Shown here: one piece after another, positions 24,228 through 33,811 of the stretch
Numbering within the stretch: the first letter of the stretch is position 1
How the letters are laid out: each line of letters starts with the position of its first letter
Assembly: GCA_017412765.1 (NCBI GenBank)
Contig: JAFPWN010000026.1
Coordinates: 1-64,000 of the forward strand
From: Oscillospiraceae bacterium
GTDB lineage: Bacteria; Bacillota; Clostridia; Oscillospirales; Oscillospiraceae
Direction of reading: 5' to 3'
DNA length: 64,000 nt
Position numbers and translations under genes: made by a program
The notes under the pieces: model-generated
What the model saw: the letters and a program-made list of their open reading frames with translations, nothing else
What the model was told of the DNA's origin: nothing
Databases searched by the model: none

Positions 24228-25706
24228 TTACCTCAGAAAGCTCTTGACTTCTCCGAGAAGCTCGGTTTTTTCGACGATCTTCGTAAATCTCGCTTTCTTT
24301 GTTTTCAGCGCGGCGAGATTCTTCGGCGCGGCTTTTCCCGTCGCGGCGGATAGCCTGTCGATAAGCTCCACTCCCGCTCCGTCGCCTCTCTCGCCTATCG
24401 CCTCCAGGACGGCGGGCGTAAATTTGAAGGGCGAGGCGGTACTGAGCACGACCGCGGTGCGATGAGGGTTTTCTCTGCGGTACTTCTCGAGCGCGCCGTA
24501 GGCTACGGCTGTGTGGGTGTCCATGAGATAGCCCTTTTCGCGCCACACCCTGCCGATGACCTCCTTCGTTTCCGCGTCGTCGAGGTACTCCGCCGCGAAC
24601 GACGCGCGGAGGGATTCCATAAGATCAGCAGGAGCGGAGTATTTTCCGCTCTCCTTAAGCTCCGTCATCAGACGCGCGACGAGCTTGTCATCGCCGGAAA
24701 GAAGATACAGAAGCCGCTCGAGATTCGAGGATATTAGAATATCCATCGAGGGCGAAATAGTGGTGTAAAAGCTGCGGTTGCGGTCGTAAACGCCGGTATT
24801 TATGAAGTCCGTGAGGACGTTGTTCGCGTTCGAGGCGCAGATGAGCTTGCCGACGGGCAGACCCATGAGCTTTGCGAAGTACCCGGCGAGAATATCTCCG
24901 AAGTTGCCGGTCGGAACGCAGAAATCGATCTTCTCGCCGTTTTTTATCTCGCCGGAGGCGACGAGATCTGCGTAACTTGAAGCATAGTATACTATCTGCG
25001 GCAGAAGCCTGCCCCAGTTTATCGAGTTTGCCGAGGAGAGGAACCAGCCCTTGGCCGCAAGCTCTTCTCTCAGCGCCTCATCGGAGAAAATGGCCTTGAC
25101 GGCGCTCTGCGCGTCGTCAAAGTTGCCGGTGATGGCGACTACGCCGACGTTTTCGCCCTCCTGACTCTGCATCTGGAGCTTCTGAACGTCCGAAACGCCG
25201 TCGGACGGATAGAATACCATTATTTTCGTGTTCTCAACGTCCCTGAAGCCCTCGAGCGCCGCCTTTCCGGTATCGCCGGAGGTGGCGACGAGGATGCAGA
25301 CCTTCTTCGTTTCGCCGGTCTTCTTCATCGCGGCAGTGAGCAGATACGGCAGCATCTGCAGCGCCATATCCTTGAATGCCGAGGTCGGGCCGTGCCAGAG
25401 CTCGAGAACGTGGGTCCCGCCGCCGAGCCTGACGGTCGGCGCGCACTCCGGGCAATCGAAGTTATCGCCGTAGGCTCTCGCGCAGAATTCGCGCAGCTCG
25501 TCCGGGGAGTAATCCTCAAGGAACCTGCCCATTATAAGCTCCGCGCGCTCTCTGTAAGGGAGCGCCGCGATCTTCCCGATATCCTCGCCCGTGAGCGCGG
25601 GGATCGAGTCCGGCAGAAAGAGTCCGCCCTCGCGGCTCAGTCCGCGGCTTATCGCCTCCGCCGCGGAAACGGCTGTGCTTTTATCTCTTGTGCTGATGTA
25701 TTTCAT
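24228..25706 (-). CDS. thrC: Threonine synthase
   Basis: ThrC converts O-phosphohomoserine to threonine with PLP. The 492 residues are the longer, class I-like type: RGLSREGGLFLPDSIP at the N-terminus, PLP lysine K112 in GPTSAFKDMALQ, the phosphate-binding ATSGDTGKAALEG loop, and PTGNFGDILAGYFAK. Other threonine-pathway genes are not nearby. The start has GAGGAGA upstream; it sits between yraN and the phosphoesterase. Confidence 0.95.
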   Translation of the reverse strand: MKYISTRDKSTAVSAAEAISRGLSREGGLFLPDSIPALTGEDIGKIAALPYRERAELIMGRFLEDYSPDELREFCARAYGDNFDCPECAPTVRLGGGTHVLELWHGPTSAFKDMALQMLPYLLTAAMKKTGETKKVCILVATSGDTGKAALEGFRDVENTKIMVFYPSDGVSDVQKLQMQSQEGENVGVVAITGNFDDAQSAVKAIFSDEALREELAAKGWFLSSANSINWGRLLPQIVYYASSYADLVASGEIKNGEKIDFCVPTGNFGDILAGYFAKLMGLPVGKLICASNANNVLTDFINTGVYDRNRSFYTTISPSMDILISSNLERLLYLLSGDDKLVARLMTELKESGKYSAPADLMESLRASFAAEYLDDAETKEVIGRVWREKGYLMDTHTAVAYGALEKYRRENPHRTAVVLSTASPFKFTPAVLEAIGERGDGAGVELIDRLSAATGKAAPKNLAALKTKKARFTKIVEKTELLGEVKSFLR

Positions 25707-25719
25707 AGGGTCTCCTCGC

Positions 25720-26100
25720 TTATCGTATGCCCTCTGTCCAGAAGGCGTTTTCTATGTGATTTATCTCCGGCTTTTTCGTTAATTCACCCTCCGGAGCGTA
25801 TATCTCGATGACGTCGAAGCGCGGCTGCCTGTCCTCTCCGTACTGCGCGCACCACATCGACGCTGCGGCGATCACTCTGCGCTGCTTTGATTTTGTAACG
25901 AACTCGCGCGCCTCGCCGTGGGTCGCGTCCTTGCGCGTCTTGACCTCGACGAACGCTACGACGCCGTCCTTCTCCGCGATGACGTCCACCTCGCCGAAGC
26001 GCGTGGAGTAGCCCATGCCGAGGATCTTATACCGCTTTTTTCGCAGGTAGTCGGCGGCAAGCGCCTCGCCCCAGCGGCCGATCAGCTTTTTATCGTTCAA
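25720..26100 (-). CDS. YraN family (UPF0102) nuclease-like protein
   Basis: The 126-residue protein has the UPF0102 pattern: GRWGEALAADYLRKKRYKIL at the N-terminus, then FGEVDVIAEKDGVVAFVEVKTRKD, which is a PD-(D/E)XK-like nuclease core with Asp, Glu and Lys in place. The start is TTG 26100, overlapping the rnhB stop by four bases, as is usual for rnhB-yraN pairs. The biological role of the family is not settled. Confidence 0.9.
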   Translation of the reverse strand: MNDKKLIGRWGEALAADYLRKKRYKILGMGYSTRFGEVDVIAEKDGVVAFVEVKTRKDATHGEAREFVTKSKQRRVIAAASMWCAQYGEDRQPRFDVIEIYAPEGELTKKPEINHIENAFWTEGIR

Positions 26101-26693
26101 TGCATTTTCCTCAGAAACGTCTCGCGGTGCTCGGGGCAGACTCCGAGCGCGCGGATAGCCGCGTAATGCTCCTTCGTGCCGTAGCCCTTGTGCCTGGCAA
26201 AGCCATAGCCAGGGTACTTCTCATCGAGCTTTTCCATAAGTCTGTCTCTTGTGACCTTTGCGATTATGCTCGCCGCCGCGACCGAGGCGCTCCTGCCGTC
26301 GCCGCCGACGGCCGTAACGCAGGGGTACTCGACGCCCTCGTCGCGGTTGCCGTCGATTATCGCTATGTCGAAGCCCTGCGCAAGGTTCATCATCGCGCGG
26401 TTCATCGCAAGATACGTCGCGTTCAGAATGTTCAGCTCGTCGATCTCAAGTCTGTCGGCAAAGCCCACGCCGACGGCGACCGCTTTCGCGTATATCTCAT
26501 CGTAGAGCCTGTCGCGCTTTTTCGCAGTGAGCTTTTTCGAGTCGTCAAGCCCCTCTATCTCAAGACCGAAGGGCAGTATCACCGCCGCGGCGCACACCGG
26601 CCCCGCAAGCGGGCCTCTCCCCGCCTCGTCAACGCCGCAGATAACGGTCTTTCCCTCGGCTCTGAGCGCCGATTCTATCTCCCACATATTCAT
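26097..26693 (-). CDS. rnhB: Ribonuclease HII
   Basis: RNase HII cleaves RNA in RNA-DNA hybrids and at single ribonucleotides in DNA. The 198 residues include VICGVDEAGRGPLAGPVCAAAVIL, with the catalytic Asp-Glu pair, ALIDGN-type IAIIDGNRD, and ASIIAKVTRDRLM. It overlaps rbgA and yraN by four bases each, forming the tightly packed lepB-rbgA-rnhB-yraN run. Confidence 0.97.
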   Translation of the reverse strand: MNMWEIESALRAEGKTVICGVDEAGRGPLAGPVCAAAVILPFGLEIEGLDDSKKLTAKKRDRLYDEIYAKAVAVGVGFADRLEIDELNILNATYLAMNRAMMNLAQGFDIAIIDGNRDEGVEYPCVTAVGGDGRSASVAAASIIAKVTRDRLMEKLDEKYPGYGFARHKGYGTKEHYAAIRALGVCPEHRETFLRKMH

Positions 26694-27547
26694 TCCGGCA
26701 TCTCCAAAGTCATTCTGCCGAGCTTTCCGGCGCGGAACTCGTCGAGGAGCACGCGCGCCATGCGCTCGTAATCCACCTCGCCGCCGGAGACGATAAAGCC
26801 GCGCTTTTTCGCCGCCTTTTCGATGAGGTCAAAATCCTCCTCGTCGGTGAAATCTATCTTGTAGCGCTCTCTCAGCGCGTCAGGGTAGCGGTTTTTGAGC
26901 AGGGTCATAAGGTGCGCCCCGAGCGTTTCGACGTCGAGAATATCGTCCTTGACTGCGCCCGTAAAGGCGAGGTGCTCGCCAACGGTCTTGTCCTCGAATT
27001 TCGGCCAGAGCAGCCCCGGCGTGTCGAGCATTTCTATGCCGCCGCCGATATTTATCCACTGCTTGCCGCGCGTAACTCCCGGTCTGTCCGAGGCTTCGGC
27101 GGCTCTGCGGCCGGCGACGCGGTTAATGAACGAGCTTTTGCCGACGTTCGGTATGCCGAGTATCATGATCCGCAGAAGTCTGCCGATCTGACCGCGCTCG
27201 TTGTAGTAAGCGATCTTGTCCTTGAGAAGCTCCCGCATCGCGGGCTGGAACTCCCGCGTTCCTTTGCCGCTCTTGGCGTCGGTTTTCAGAACCGCGAAGC
27301 CCTTTCTGCGGAAGTGCTCCGCCCAGCGCTCCGATGCGTTCGGATCCGCCTGATCGCAGCGGTTGAGAATGATGAGCCGCGGCTTGCCTGCGGTAATGGC
27401 GTCGATCTCCGGATTGCGGCTCGAGCGCGGTATCCTCGCGTCCACCACCTCGCACACGGCGTCCACCATATTGAGATTGTCCTGCACCATTCTCCGCGCC
27501 TTAGCCATGTGACCGGGGAACCATTGGATATTGAGCTCTTCCGTCAT
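26690..27547 (-). CDS. rbgA: Ribosome biogenesis GTPase RbgA/YlqF
   Basis: RbgA is a circularly permuted GTPase that promotes late 50S assembly. The 285 residues show WFPGHMAKARRMVQ at the N-terminus, G4 NRCDQAD before G1 GIPNVGKSSFINR, then G3 DTPGLLWP, the permuted order of the family, and a C-terminal helical RNA-binding domain. It overlaps both neighbours by four bases, and rplS-lepB-rbgA-rnhB matches the usual Firmicute order. Confidence 0.96.
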   Translation of the reverse strand: MTEELNIQWFPGHMAKARRMVQDNLNMVDAVCEVVDARIPRSSRNPEIDAITAGKPRLIILNRCDQADPNASERWAEHFRRKGFAVLKTDAKSGKGTREFQPAMRELLKDKIAYYNERGQIGRLLRIMILGIPNVGKSSFINRVAGRRAAEASDRPGVTRGKQWINIGGGIEMLDTPGLLWPKFEDKTVGEHLAFTGAVKDDILDVETLGAHLMTLLKNRYPDALRERYKIDFTDEEDFDLIEKAAKKRGFIVSGGEVDYERMARVLLDEFRAGKLGRMTLEMPE

Positions 27548-28128
27548 TTTACTATTCCTATTCTGTTCCAGTGGCGCTGATTGTCGCCGTCGGAGGGTCC
27601 GGGCATGAGGATAAAGAACACCTTGCCCACCGTGCAGCGGATGTCCACGAGTCCTATATCGCTCGAGCGGCTGTCCTTGCTGCCGTTGCGGTTGTCGCCC
27701 ATGCAGAACATATACCCCTCCGGAACCGTCACAGGGCCGGTGAAGTCCTCACGGCGCGTCGTCAGCGTATTGGTATAGTCCTCCTCGAGCGCCTCGCCGT
27801 CAACGTAGACTATGCCGGCGGAGAAGTCTATATCCACAGTCTGACCGCCGGTCGCGATCACGCGCTTTACAAGCGGGCCGCGGGTGTAGCTCTCGGTCTC
27901 AAAAACGATAATATCGCCGTTTTTCGGAGTGTATCCGATGCTCCACGCGACTACGAGGTCTTTATCCTGAAGGGTCTGGAGCATACTCGTGCCGTCAACC
28001 GCCACGGGTCTTGCGATGAACGTAAACATGATGATTCCCGCGACGAGCGCTGTAATAATGCTCTGTACCCATTCATAGATCTCAGTCATTATCGACGTCT
28101 TTTCCTCAGGGAGCTTTGCTTCTTCCAT
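27544..28128 (-). CDS. lepB: Signal peptidase I
   Basis: This membrane-anchored protease removes Sec/Tat signal peptides. The 194 residues have one N-terminal membrane segment (IITALVAGIIMFTFIA, about 24-39), catalytic S48 in VDGTSMLQTL and K88 in VKRVIATGG, and box E GDNRNGSKDSR. The start has AGGAG upstream. It is coupled to rbgA by a four-base overlap. Confidence 0.96.
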   Translation of the reverse strand: MEEAKLPEEKTSIMTEIYEWVQSIITALVAGIIMFTFIARPVAVDGTSMLQTLQDKDLVVAWSIGYTPKNGDIIVFETESYTRGPLVKRVIATGGQTVDIDFSAGIVYVDGEALEEDYTNTLTTRREDFTGPVTVPEGYMFCMGDNRNGSKDSRSSDIGLVDIRCTVGKVFFILMPGPSDGDNQRHWNRIGIVK

Positions 28129-28184
28129 ACCGCTCCTCCTTATACCTAAAATACCAGATTATATTATAACACGGTATTTAAAAT

Positions 28185-28212
28185 AAAAAAAGAGGCTTTC
28201 GCCTCTTTTTTT
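28185..28212 (-). terminator. Terminator of rplS
   Basis: AGAGGC/GCCTCT with loop TTTC (28191-28206) is flanked by A and T runs, so it can work on both strands. It lies 14 bases after the rplS stop. Confidence 0.8.
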
Positions 28213-28225
28213 ATCAGGTTGAGAA

Positions 28226-28567
28226 TTAAAGTCTCTCCTTGACCTTTGCGGCCTTGCCGACGCGATCGCGGAGATAGTAGAGCTTTGCGCGGCGAACCTT
28301 TCCTTTGCGGACGGTCTCGATGGAGACGATCGTGGGGGAATGGATCGGGAAAACCTTCTCGCAGCCGACATTGTAAGAAATGCGGCGAACGGTGATGGTC
28401 TCGGTGATGCCGCCGTGCTTCTTGGCGATGAGGGTGCCCTCAAATGCCTGAGTACGCTCGCGGTTGCCTTCCTTAACGCGGACGGTGACACGGACGGTGT
28501 CGCCGACGTTGAGCTCGGGAAGCTCCTTCTTCATATACTGCTCGTTAAGAGTCTCGACTAAATTCAT
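28226..28567 (-). CDS. rplS: 50S ribosomal protein L19
   Basis: The 113-residue L19 lies at the 30S-50S interface. It starts [20 protein letters not shown], has the signature [23 protein letters not shown], and ends in a basic tail [21 protein letters not shown] 28567 is preferred, with GGGAGG upstream; the frame is open to 28627 but that covers the untranslated leader. It has its own promoter and terminator. Confidence 0.97.
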   Translation of the reverse strand: MNLVETLNEQYMKKELPELNVGDTVRVTVRVKEGNRERTQAFEGTLIAKKHGGITETITVRRISYNVGCEKVFPIHSPTIVSIETVRKGKVRRAKLYYLRDRVGKAAKVKERL

Positions 28568-28656
28568 GCTTATTTCCTCCCTTCCGGTCAAGCGTTCTTG
28601 CGCTCTTATTCGCAGAGGAACGCCCATTTAGCGGGCAAAACGCCCGTGAAGCCTTG
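28568..28656 (-). promoter_or_regulatory. rplS 5' leader, possible L19 autoregulatory structure
   Basis: The ~85-base leader contains a GGGCGTTTTGCCC hairpin and a second helix GCGTTC/GAACGC near the ribosome site. Firmicute rplS leaders are known to carry an L19-binding structure; the match here is by position and general fold only. Confidence 0.35.
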
Positions 28657-28658
28657 AT

Positions 28659-28687
28659 ATAATAACATATAAATTTTTAAAATGCAA
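28659..28687 (-). promoter_or_regulatory. Promoter for rplS
   Basis: TTGCAT (28687-28682) and TATTAT (28664-28659) are 17 bases apart. Confidence 0.65.
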
Positions 28688-28695
28688 GAAAAATT

Positions 28696-28724
28696 TTGAA
28701 ATTTTACGCTATATATGCTATACT
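28696..28724 (+). promoter_or_regulatory. Promoter for the RluA-family gene
   Basis: TTGAAA (28696-28701) and TATACT (28719-28724) are 17 bases apart; it diverges from the rplS promoter. The start codon follows at 28741. Confidence 0.65.
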
Positions 28725-28740
28725 CATCCCGGTGATACGA

Positions 28741-29685
28741 ATGAAAGAGCTTACGATAAAGAAAAACGACGCCGGTCAGCGGCTCGACCGCTTTCTCTCG
28801 AAGGCCGTCCCCCTGCTGCCTGAGAGTCTTTTGCAGAAATACATCAGAATAAAGCGCGTGAAGCTCAACGGCAGGGGCGCAAAGCGCGACGCGCGGCTCT
28901 GCGAGGGCGACGTTCTCTCATTATATATAAACGACGAGTTTTTCGACAAGCCCACCGAGGACAACGCGTGGGTCAAGATCTCGACCCCGAAGCTCACCGT
29001 GGTCTACGAGGATGAGAATATCCTGCTCGCGGACAAAAAGCCCGGCGTTCTCTGCCACGCCGCAGGCGAATGGGACTTTAAGACGCTCATAAACAACATT
29101 AAGGCGTATCTCCACGCTAAGGGCGAGTGGGATCCGAAATCTGAGCACAGCTTCGCGCCCGCGCTCTGCAACCGCATCGACCGCAACACCGGCGGGATCG
29201 TCATCGCCGCGAAAAACGCCGAGGCGCTGCGAATAATGGACGAGAAGATCCGCCTTCGTGAGATCGACAAGCGCTATCTTGCCGCCATACACGGCGTTAT
29301 GGTCCCGAAAAGCGGCACCCTCGAAAATTATATATGGAAGGACGCGAAAAACAACCGTGTCTACGTCTCGCAGGAGCCGCGCAGGGGCGCAAAATCCGCC
29401 GCGACGCGCTACCGCACTCTCGCGGTAAAGGGCGGCGAAAGCCTCGTTGAGTGCGAGCTTCTCACCGGGCGCACGCATCAGATCCGCGCGCAGTTCTCCT
29501 TTGCGGGTCATCCCCTCCTCGGCGACGGCAAGTACGGCAGGGATAAGGACAGGGACGGCCAGCAGCTCTATTCCTACAAGCTCCGCTTCGCGTTTACAAC
29601 GCCTTCCGGCGCGCTCGACTACCTTAACGGGCGGGAATTTTGTGTCGAAAAGCCCGATTTTGCCAAAAAATTCTTTGAAAATTGA
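28741..29685 (+). CDS. RluA-family pseudouridine synthase
   Basis: The 314-residue protein has an N-terminal S4-like domain (DAGQRLDRFLSKAVPLLPESLLQKYIRIKRVKLNG) and the RluA catalytic domain, with NRIDRNTGGIVIAAKN holding the catalytic Asp and GRTHQIRAQFSFAGHPLLGDGKYG at the C-terminal side. It should isomerise uridine in rRNA or tRNA; whether it is RluC- or RluD-like cannot be told. ATG 28741 is chosen; the frame reaches back to 28696, but that would overlap the promoter. Confidence 0.92.
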   Translation: MKELTIKKNDAGQRLDRFLSKAVPLLPESLLQKYIRIKRVKLNGRGAKRDARLCEGDVLSLYINDEFFDKPTEDNAWVKISTPKLTVVYEDENILLADKKPGVLCHAAGEWDFKTLINNIKAYLHAKGEWDPKSEHSFAPALCNRIDRNTGGIVIAAKNAEALRIMDEKIRLREIDKRYLAAIHGVMVPKSGTLENYIWKDAKNNRVYVSQEPRRGAKSAATRYRTLAVKGGESLVECELLTGRTHQIRAQFSFAGHPLLGDGKYGRDKDRDGQQLYSYKLRFAFTTPSGALDYLNGREFCVEKPDFAKKFFEN

Positions 29686-29695
29686 AATATTTTAT

Positions 29696-29724
29696 TTGAC
29701 ATTTGACCCCTCAATCTGTATATT
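29696..29724 (+). promoter_or_regulatory. Promoter for potABCD
   Basis: A consensus TTGACA (29696-29701) and TATATT (29719-29724) are 17 bases apart, about 50 bases before potA. A small hairpin (GCTGTTTTTCAGC) follows. Confidence 0.7.
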
Positions 29725-29776
29725 AATGCTATGCTGTTTTTCAGCAGAATAATCGGTGAAAAAAGGTCGATGATAA

Positions 29777-30925
29777 ATGGCAAAAGAGCTCATCCGTCTA
29801 AAAGACGCGCGTATGGATTTCGACGGTGAAACCATACTTGATAACATCAATCTTTATATCAATGATAAGGAATTCCTCACACTACTCGGACCTTCCGGCT
29901 GCGGTAAAACCACAACCTTAAGGATAATCGGCGGCTTCCTTGTGCCCACAAGCGGAGACGTCATTTTCGACGGTGTGAGGATTAATGATGTTCCGCCTCA
30001 TAAGCGGCAGGTGAACACGGTGTTCCAGAAATACGCCCTGTTCCCCCATCTCAATGTGTACGAAAACGTAGCATTCGGTCTGAGGATACCCAAGACCGGT
30101 GAGGACGGCAAAAAAATACGTCTTTCAAAGGATGAGATCGACTCCCGCGTGCGCGAGATGCTCGAGGTAGTTTCTCTCAAGGGCTTTGAGCACCGCTCGG
30201 TAACGAGTCTCTCCGGCGGTCAGCAGCAGCGCGTCGCTATCGCGCGCGCGCTCGTCAACCGTCCGAAGGTGCTTCTGCTCGACGAGCCGCTCGGCGCGCT
30301 CGATCTGAGACTGCGCAAGGATATGCAGCAGGAGCTCAGGCGCATCCAGCAGGAGATGGGCATCACCTTTATATACGTAACCCACGATCAGGAGGAGGCG
30401 CTCTCCATGTCCGACCACGTTGTCGTCATGGACAGAGGCCGGATCCAGCAGATCGGCACCCCCGAGGATATTTACAACGAGCCGAAAAACGCCTTTGTCG
30501 CAGACTTCATCGGCGAATCCAACATCGTTGACGGCATCATGCGCGAGGACAGCGTTGTGGAGATCTTCAACCGCAAATTCAAATGTCTCGACAAGGGCTT
30601 TGAGAAGGACGAGGCGGTGGACGTAGTTATCCGCCCCGAGGACGTGGACATAGTTCCCGAATCCGAGGGCCAGCTCAAGGGCACCGTCACGCAGGTGACC
30701 TTCAAGGGCATGCAGTACGATATAATAGTCGATTTCTACGGCTTCAAGTGGCTCATTCAGACCACTGACTTCTGCCCCGTCGATTCAAAAATCGGCATCA
30801 AGATCGACCCCGACGGCTTCCACATCATGAAAAAGAGCGAATATTCCGGTATGTTCGGCGATTACAGCTCCTACTCCGAGGAGTACGACGAGATCTCCGA
30901 CGCCGAGAGCGAGGTCGAGGAATGA
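29777..30925 (+). CDS. potA: Spermidine/putrescine ABC transporter ATP-binding protein
   Basis: PotA powers polyamine import. The 382 residues show Walker [11 protein letters not shown], the Q-loop [12 protein letters not shown], signature LSGGQQQR, Walker [13 protein letters not shown] and the H-loop YVTHDQ. A C-terminal TOBE-like regulatory domain follows ([14 protein letters not shown] onward) with an acidic tail. The next three genes are the rest of the transporter, each overlapping by four bases or less, so the cassette is one operon. Confidence 0.94.
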   Translation: MAKELIRLKDARMDFDGETILDNINLYINDKEFLTLLGPSGCGKTTTLRIIGGFLVPTSGDVIFDGVRINDVPPHKRQVNTVFQKYALFPHLNVYENVAFGLRIPKTGEDGKKIRLSKDEIDSRVREMLEVVSLKGFEHRSVTSLSGGQQQRVAIARALVNRPKVLLLDEPLGALDLRLRKDMQQELRRIQQEMGITFIYVTHDQEEALSMSDHVVVMDRGRIQQIGTPEDIYNEPKNAFVADFIGESNIVDGIMREDSVVEIFNRKFKCLDKGFEKDEAVDVVIRPEDVDIVPESEGQLKGTVTQVTFKGMQYDIIVDFYGFKWLIQTTDFCPVDSKIGIKIDPDGFHIMKKSEYSGMFGDYSSYSEEYDEISDAESEVEE

Positions 30926-31806
30926 ACGGCGAAAGACGGCGCACCGCAGCGGTGCTGGCGCCCTACACTGTCTGGGCGGCGATCTTCATTGTCGTGCCCC
31001 TGTTCTTTGTAGCCTACTACGCCTTTACGGACAATTCCTTCAACTTCACCTTTGACAACATCACCCGCTTCTTCACCGCCACGAGCCAGGTAACGAGCGA
31101 CGCCGGCGTGACGAGCGAGGTGCGGACGTATCTCGTTATCTTCTGGCGAAGCCTCAAGCTCGCCGTTATCTCCACGGCGCTATGCCTGCTTCTCGGCTAT
31201 CCGCTGGCTTACATCATGAGCCGCGCCGGCGCGAGAGCGCAGAAGATCATGATGATCCTCATCATGATACCGATGTGGATGAACTTCCTTATCCGCACCT
31301 ACGCCTGGATGACGATACTCCAGGACACCGGTATTCTGAACGGCTTTCTGACGAGTATAGGGCTAAAGCCCATGCACATAATAGGAACGGAATCGGCGGT
31401 CATCGTCGGAATGGTCTACGACTACTTCCCGTATATGGTGCTCCCGATCTATTCTATCCTCGCAAAGCTCGACACGAAGCTCATCGACGCGGCGCACGAC
31501 CTCGGCTGCAACTCTCTTCAGGTTTTGCGGAAGGTCATTCTGCCCCTCTCCGTTCCCGGAATACTGAACGGCGTCACGATGGTGCTGATACCCTCGATCT
31601 CCACCTTCTATATTTCTCAGAAGCTCGGCTCCGGCCGCTTTTTCCTCATCGGCGACGCCATTGAGGGACAGTATGTTGCGAACAATCTCCACTTTGCCGC
31701 GGCGATGGCGTTCATCCTCATGGTCATTCTCCTTGCGGCGATGGCGCTTCTAAAGTACCTCACGAGCCGCCCGCAGTATCGCGTTGTAAAGGAGGCGGCG
31801 AAATGA
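30922..31806 (+). CDS. potB: Spermidine/putrescine ABC transporter permease PotB
   Basis: The 294-residue inner-membrane permease has six helices and the EAA-like loop [29 protein letters not shown], which docks on PotA. An extended periplasmic-side loop follows the first helix (about 35-70). It overlaps potA and potC by four bases. Confidence 0.93.
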   Translation: MNGERRRTAAVLAPYTVWAAIFIVVPLFFVAYYAFTDNSFNFTFDNITRFFTATSQVTSDAGVTSEVRTYLVIFWRSLKLAVISTALCLLLGYPLAYIMSRAGARAQKIMMILIMIPMWMNFLIRTYAWMTILQDTGILNGFLTSIGLKPMHIIGTESAVIVGMVYDYFPYMVLPIYSILAKLDTKLIDAAHDLGCNSLQVLRKVILPLSVPGILNGVTMVLIPSISTFYISQKLGSGRFFLIGDAIEGQYVANNLHFAAAMAFILMVILLAAMALLKYLTSRPQYRVVKEAAK

Positions 31807-32612
31807 AAACAGCTTCCAGGATCTACACTGTACTGATTTTTCTCTTCCTCTTCGCGCCGATCGCCATACTTCTGATCTTCTCCTTCAACGAGGCGAAATC
31901 GCTGTCCGTTTTCTCCGGCTTCTCGCTGAAATGGTACCGCGAGCTGTTCCGCGACGAGGCGACGCTCACCTCCGTCTGGAATACGCTCGTCCTCGCTTTC
32001 TCCGCGATGGTGATCTCAACGATCGTCGGCACGGCAGCCGCGGTCGGCATCGAAAAGCTCCGCCTCAGGTGGCTAAGGAGCACACTGAGCACCGTGACCG
32101 ATATACCGATGACCAACCCCGACATAATCACCGGCATTTCGCTCATGCTTATGTTCGTTTTCGTGGGCAGATTCTTCGGACTTGCAAACTCCCTCTCATT
32201 CTGGACGATGCTTCTGAGCCACATTACGTTCTGTCTGCCCTACGTAATTCTGCAGGTGCTCCCGAAGCTCCGGCAGATGGATCCGGCGCTGCCAGAGGCG
32301 GCGATGGATCTCGGCTGTACGCCGGTCGAGGCGTTTTTCAAGGTCACGCTGCCCGAGATCATGCCCGGCGTTATCACCGGCGCGATCATGGCGTTCACTA
32401 TGAGCCTTGACGACTTCGTGATCAGCTACTTCACCTCCGGCGCGGGCTTTCAGACGCTGCCGATCCGCATTTACAACATGACTAAAAAGACCGTTACGCC
32501 GAAGATGTACGCCCTTGCGACGATAATCTTCTTCGTCATTCTCGCCCTCCTGCTCATCTCCAATCTCACGGATGAGCCGAAGGAGAAAAAACTGCATCGA
32601 AGGGAAAATTGA
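31803..32612 (+). CDS. potC: Spermidine/putrescine ABC transporter permease PotC
   Basis: The second permease (269 residues, six helices) carries the EAA loop ALPEAAMDLGCTPVEAFFKVTLPEIMPGV and ends in a charged tail. Motifs FSFNEAKSLSVFSGFSLKWY and SLDDFVISYFTSGAG are typical of PotC. It overlaps potB by four bases, and its stop overlaps the region that serves as potD's ribosome site. Confidence 0.93.
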   Translation: MKTASRIYTVLIFLFLFAPIAILLIFSFNEAKSLSVFSGFSLKWYRELFRDEATLTSVWNTLVLAFSAMVISTIVGTAAAVGIEKLRLRWLRSTLSTVTDIPMTNPDIITGISLMLMFVFVGRFFGLANSLSFWTMLLSHITFCLPYVILQVLPKLRQMDPALPEAAMDLGCTPVEAFFKVTLPEIMPGVITGAIMAFTMSLDDFVISYFTSGAGFQTLPIRIYNMTKKTVTPKMYALATIIFFVILALLLISNLTDEPKEKKLHRREN

Positions 32613-32614
32613 AA

Positions 32615-33721
32615 ATGAAAAAAATTGTCTGCGCGGCGCTTGCCGCCGCTCTTATCCTCGCCCTCTGCGCCGGCTGCGCAGGCGGCAAGACCCGCACGCT
32701 GAACGTCTACAACTGGGGCGAGTACATCTCGGACGGCTCTGAGGACAGCTACGACACCATCGCTGAGTTCAAGGCGTGGTACGAGGAGACCTACAACGAG
32801 AAGATCATCGTAAACTACGATACCTTCCAGTCCAACGAGGATATGTACGCAAAGCTCTCCGCCGGCGCGGTCAGCTACGACGTAGTTATCCCCTCCGACT
32901 ACATGATTGCCCGCATGGCGGCTGAGAATATGCTCCTGCCGCTCGATTTCAGCAACATCCCCAACTATTCCTATATCGACGAGAACTTCAAGGGCCTTTA
33001 CTACGATCCCGACAACGCCTACTCCGTTCCCTACGCCTACGGAATAGTCGGCGTTATCTATAACGCCAACGAGGTCGACGAGGCGGACGCCGAGGGCTGG
33101 GATCTCATGTGGAACGATAAGTACTCCGGCCGCATCCTCCAGTACAACAACCCGCGCGACGCCTTCGGCACCGCGATGTACAAGCTCGGTCTCGACGTCA
33201 ACACCACCGACAAGGCTCAGTGGGATCTCGCTTACAACGAGCTTATGACTCAGCGCCCGATGCTCTACGGTCAGGTCATGGACGAGATCTACAACATGAT
33301 GGAGTCCGGCGAGGCTGCGATAGGCTCCTACTACGCCGGCGACTACTTCACGATGCTGGACGCTCAGGCTGACAACGTAGACCTTCAGTTCTACTATCCC
33401 GATCCCACGAACTACTATATTGACGCCATGTGCATTCCCTCCTGCTGCCAGGACAAGGAGCTTGCGGAGATATTCATCAACTTCATGCTCTCCCGCGACG
33501 CCGCAGTCGCAAACGCGGAGTACACCTATTACGCCTCCCCGAACAGGATAGTTTACACCGATGAGGAGTATCTCGACGACCTCGGTGAGGACACTATCGC
33601 TATCCTCTACCCCGAGACGGACGACTTTGCCGCCGCCTACAACACCTATGCCTATCGCAACCTCAGCCCCGAGACTCTCGACTATATAAACACACTCTGG
33701 GAGAACGTAAAAATCAACTAA
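32615..33721 (+). CDS. potD: Polyamine-binding lipoprotein PotD
   Basis: The extracellular substrate-binding component is a lipoprotein: signal peptide MKKIVCAALAAALILALCAG and lipobox cysteine C21. The mature protein has the PotD/PotF pattern (LNVYNWGEYI, YDVVIPSDYMI, VPYAYGIVGVIYN), 368 residues in all. ATG 32615 is chosen because AGGGA lies about nine bases upstream; a TTG at 32609 is possible. A strong terminator follows. Confidence 0.93.
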   Translation: MKKIVCAALAAALILALCAGCAGGKTRTLNVYNWGEYISDGSEDSYDTIAEFKAWYEETYNEKIIVNYDTFQSNEDMYAKLSAGAVSYDVVIPSDYMIARMAAENMLLPLDFSNIPNYSYIDENFKGLYYDPDNAYSVPYAYGIVGVIYNANEVDEADAEGWDLMWNDKYSGRILQYNNPRDAFGTAMYKLGLDVNTTDKAQWDLAYNELMTQRPMLYGQVMDEIYNMMESGEAAIGSYYAGDYFTMLDAQADNVDLQFYYPDPTNYYIDAMCIPSCCQDKELAEIFINFMLSRDAAVANAEYTYYASPNRIVYTDEEYLDDLGEDTIAILYPETDDFAAAYNTYAYRNLSPETLDYINTLWENVKIN

Positions 33722-33753
33722 AAGGCTTGTTTTCCAAATAACAATCAATTATA

Positions 33754-33790
33754 ATGGAGCCGGACGGTTCGTCCGGCTCCATTTGTCTTT
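33754..33790 (+). terminator. Terminator of potABCD
   Basis: ATGGAGCCGGAC/GTCCGGCTCCAT (33754-33765 and 33771-33782) is followed by TTGTCTTT. Confidence 0.85.
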
Positions 33791-33811
33791 AGAATTTTTG
33801 GGGGTAAAAAT

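Noticed and set aside
32471..33748. 425-codon open frame on the minus strand opposite potD/potC
   Set aside because: Antisense shadow; potABCD has clear motifs, promoter and coupling on the plus strand.
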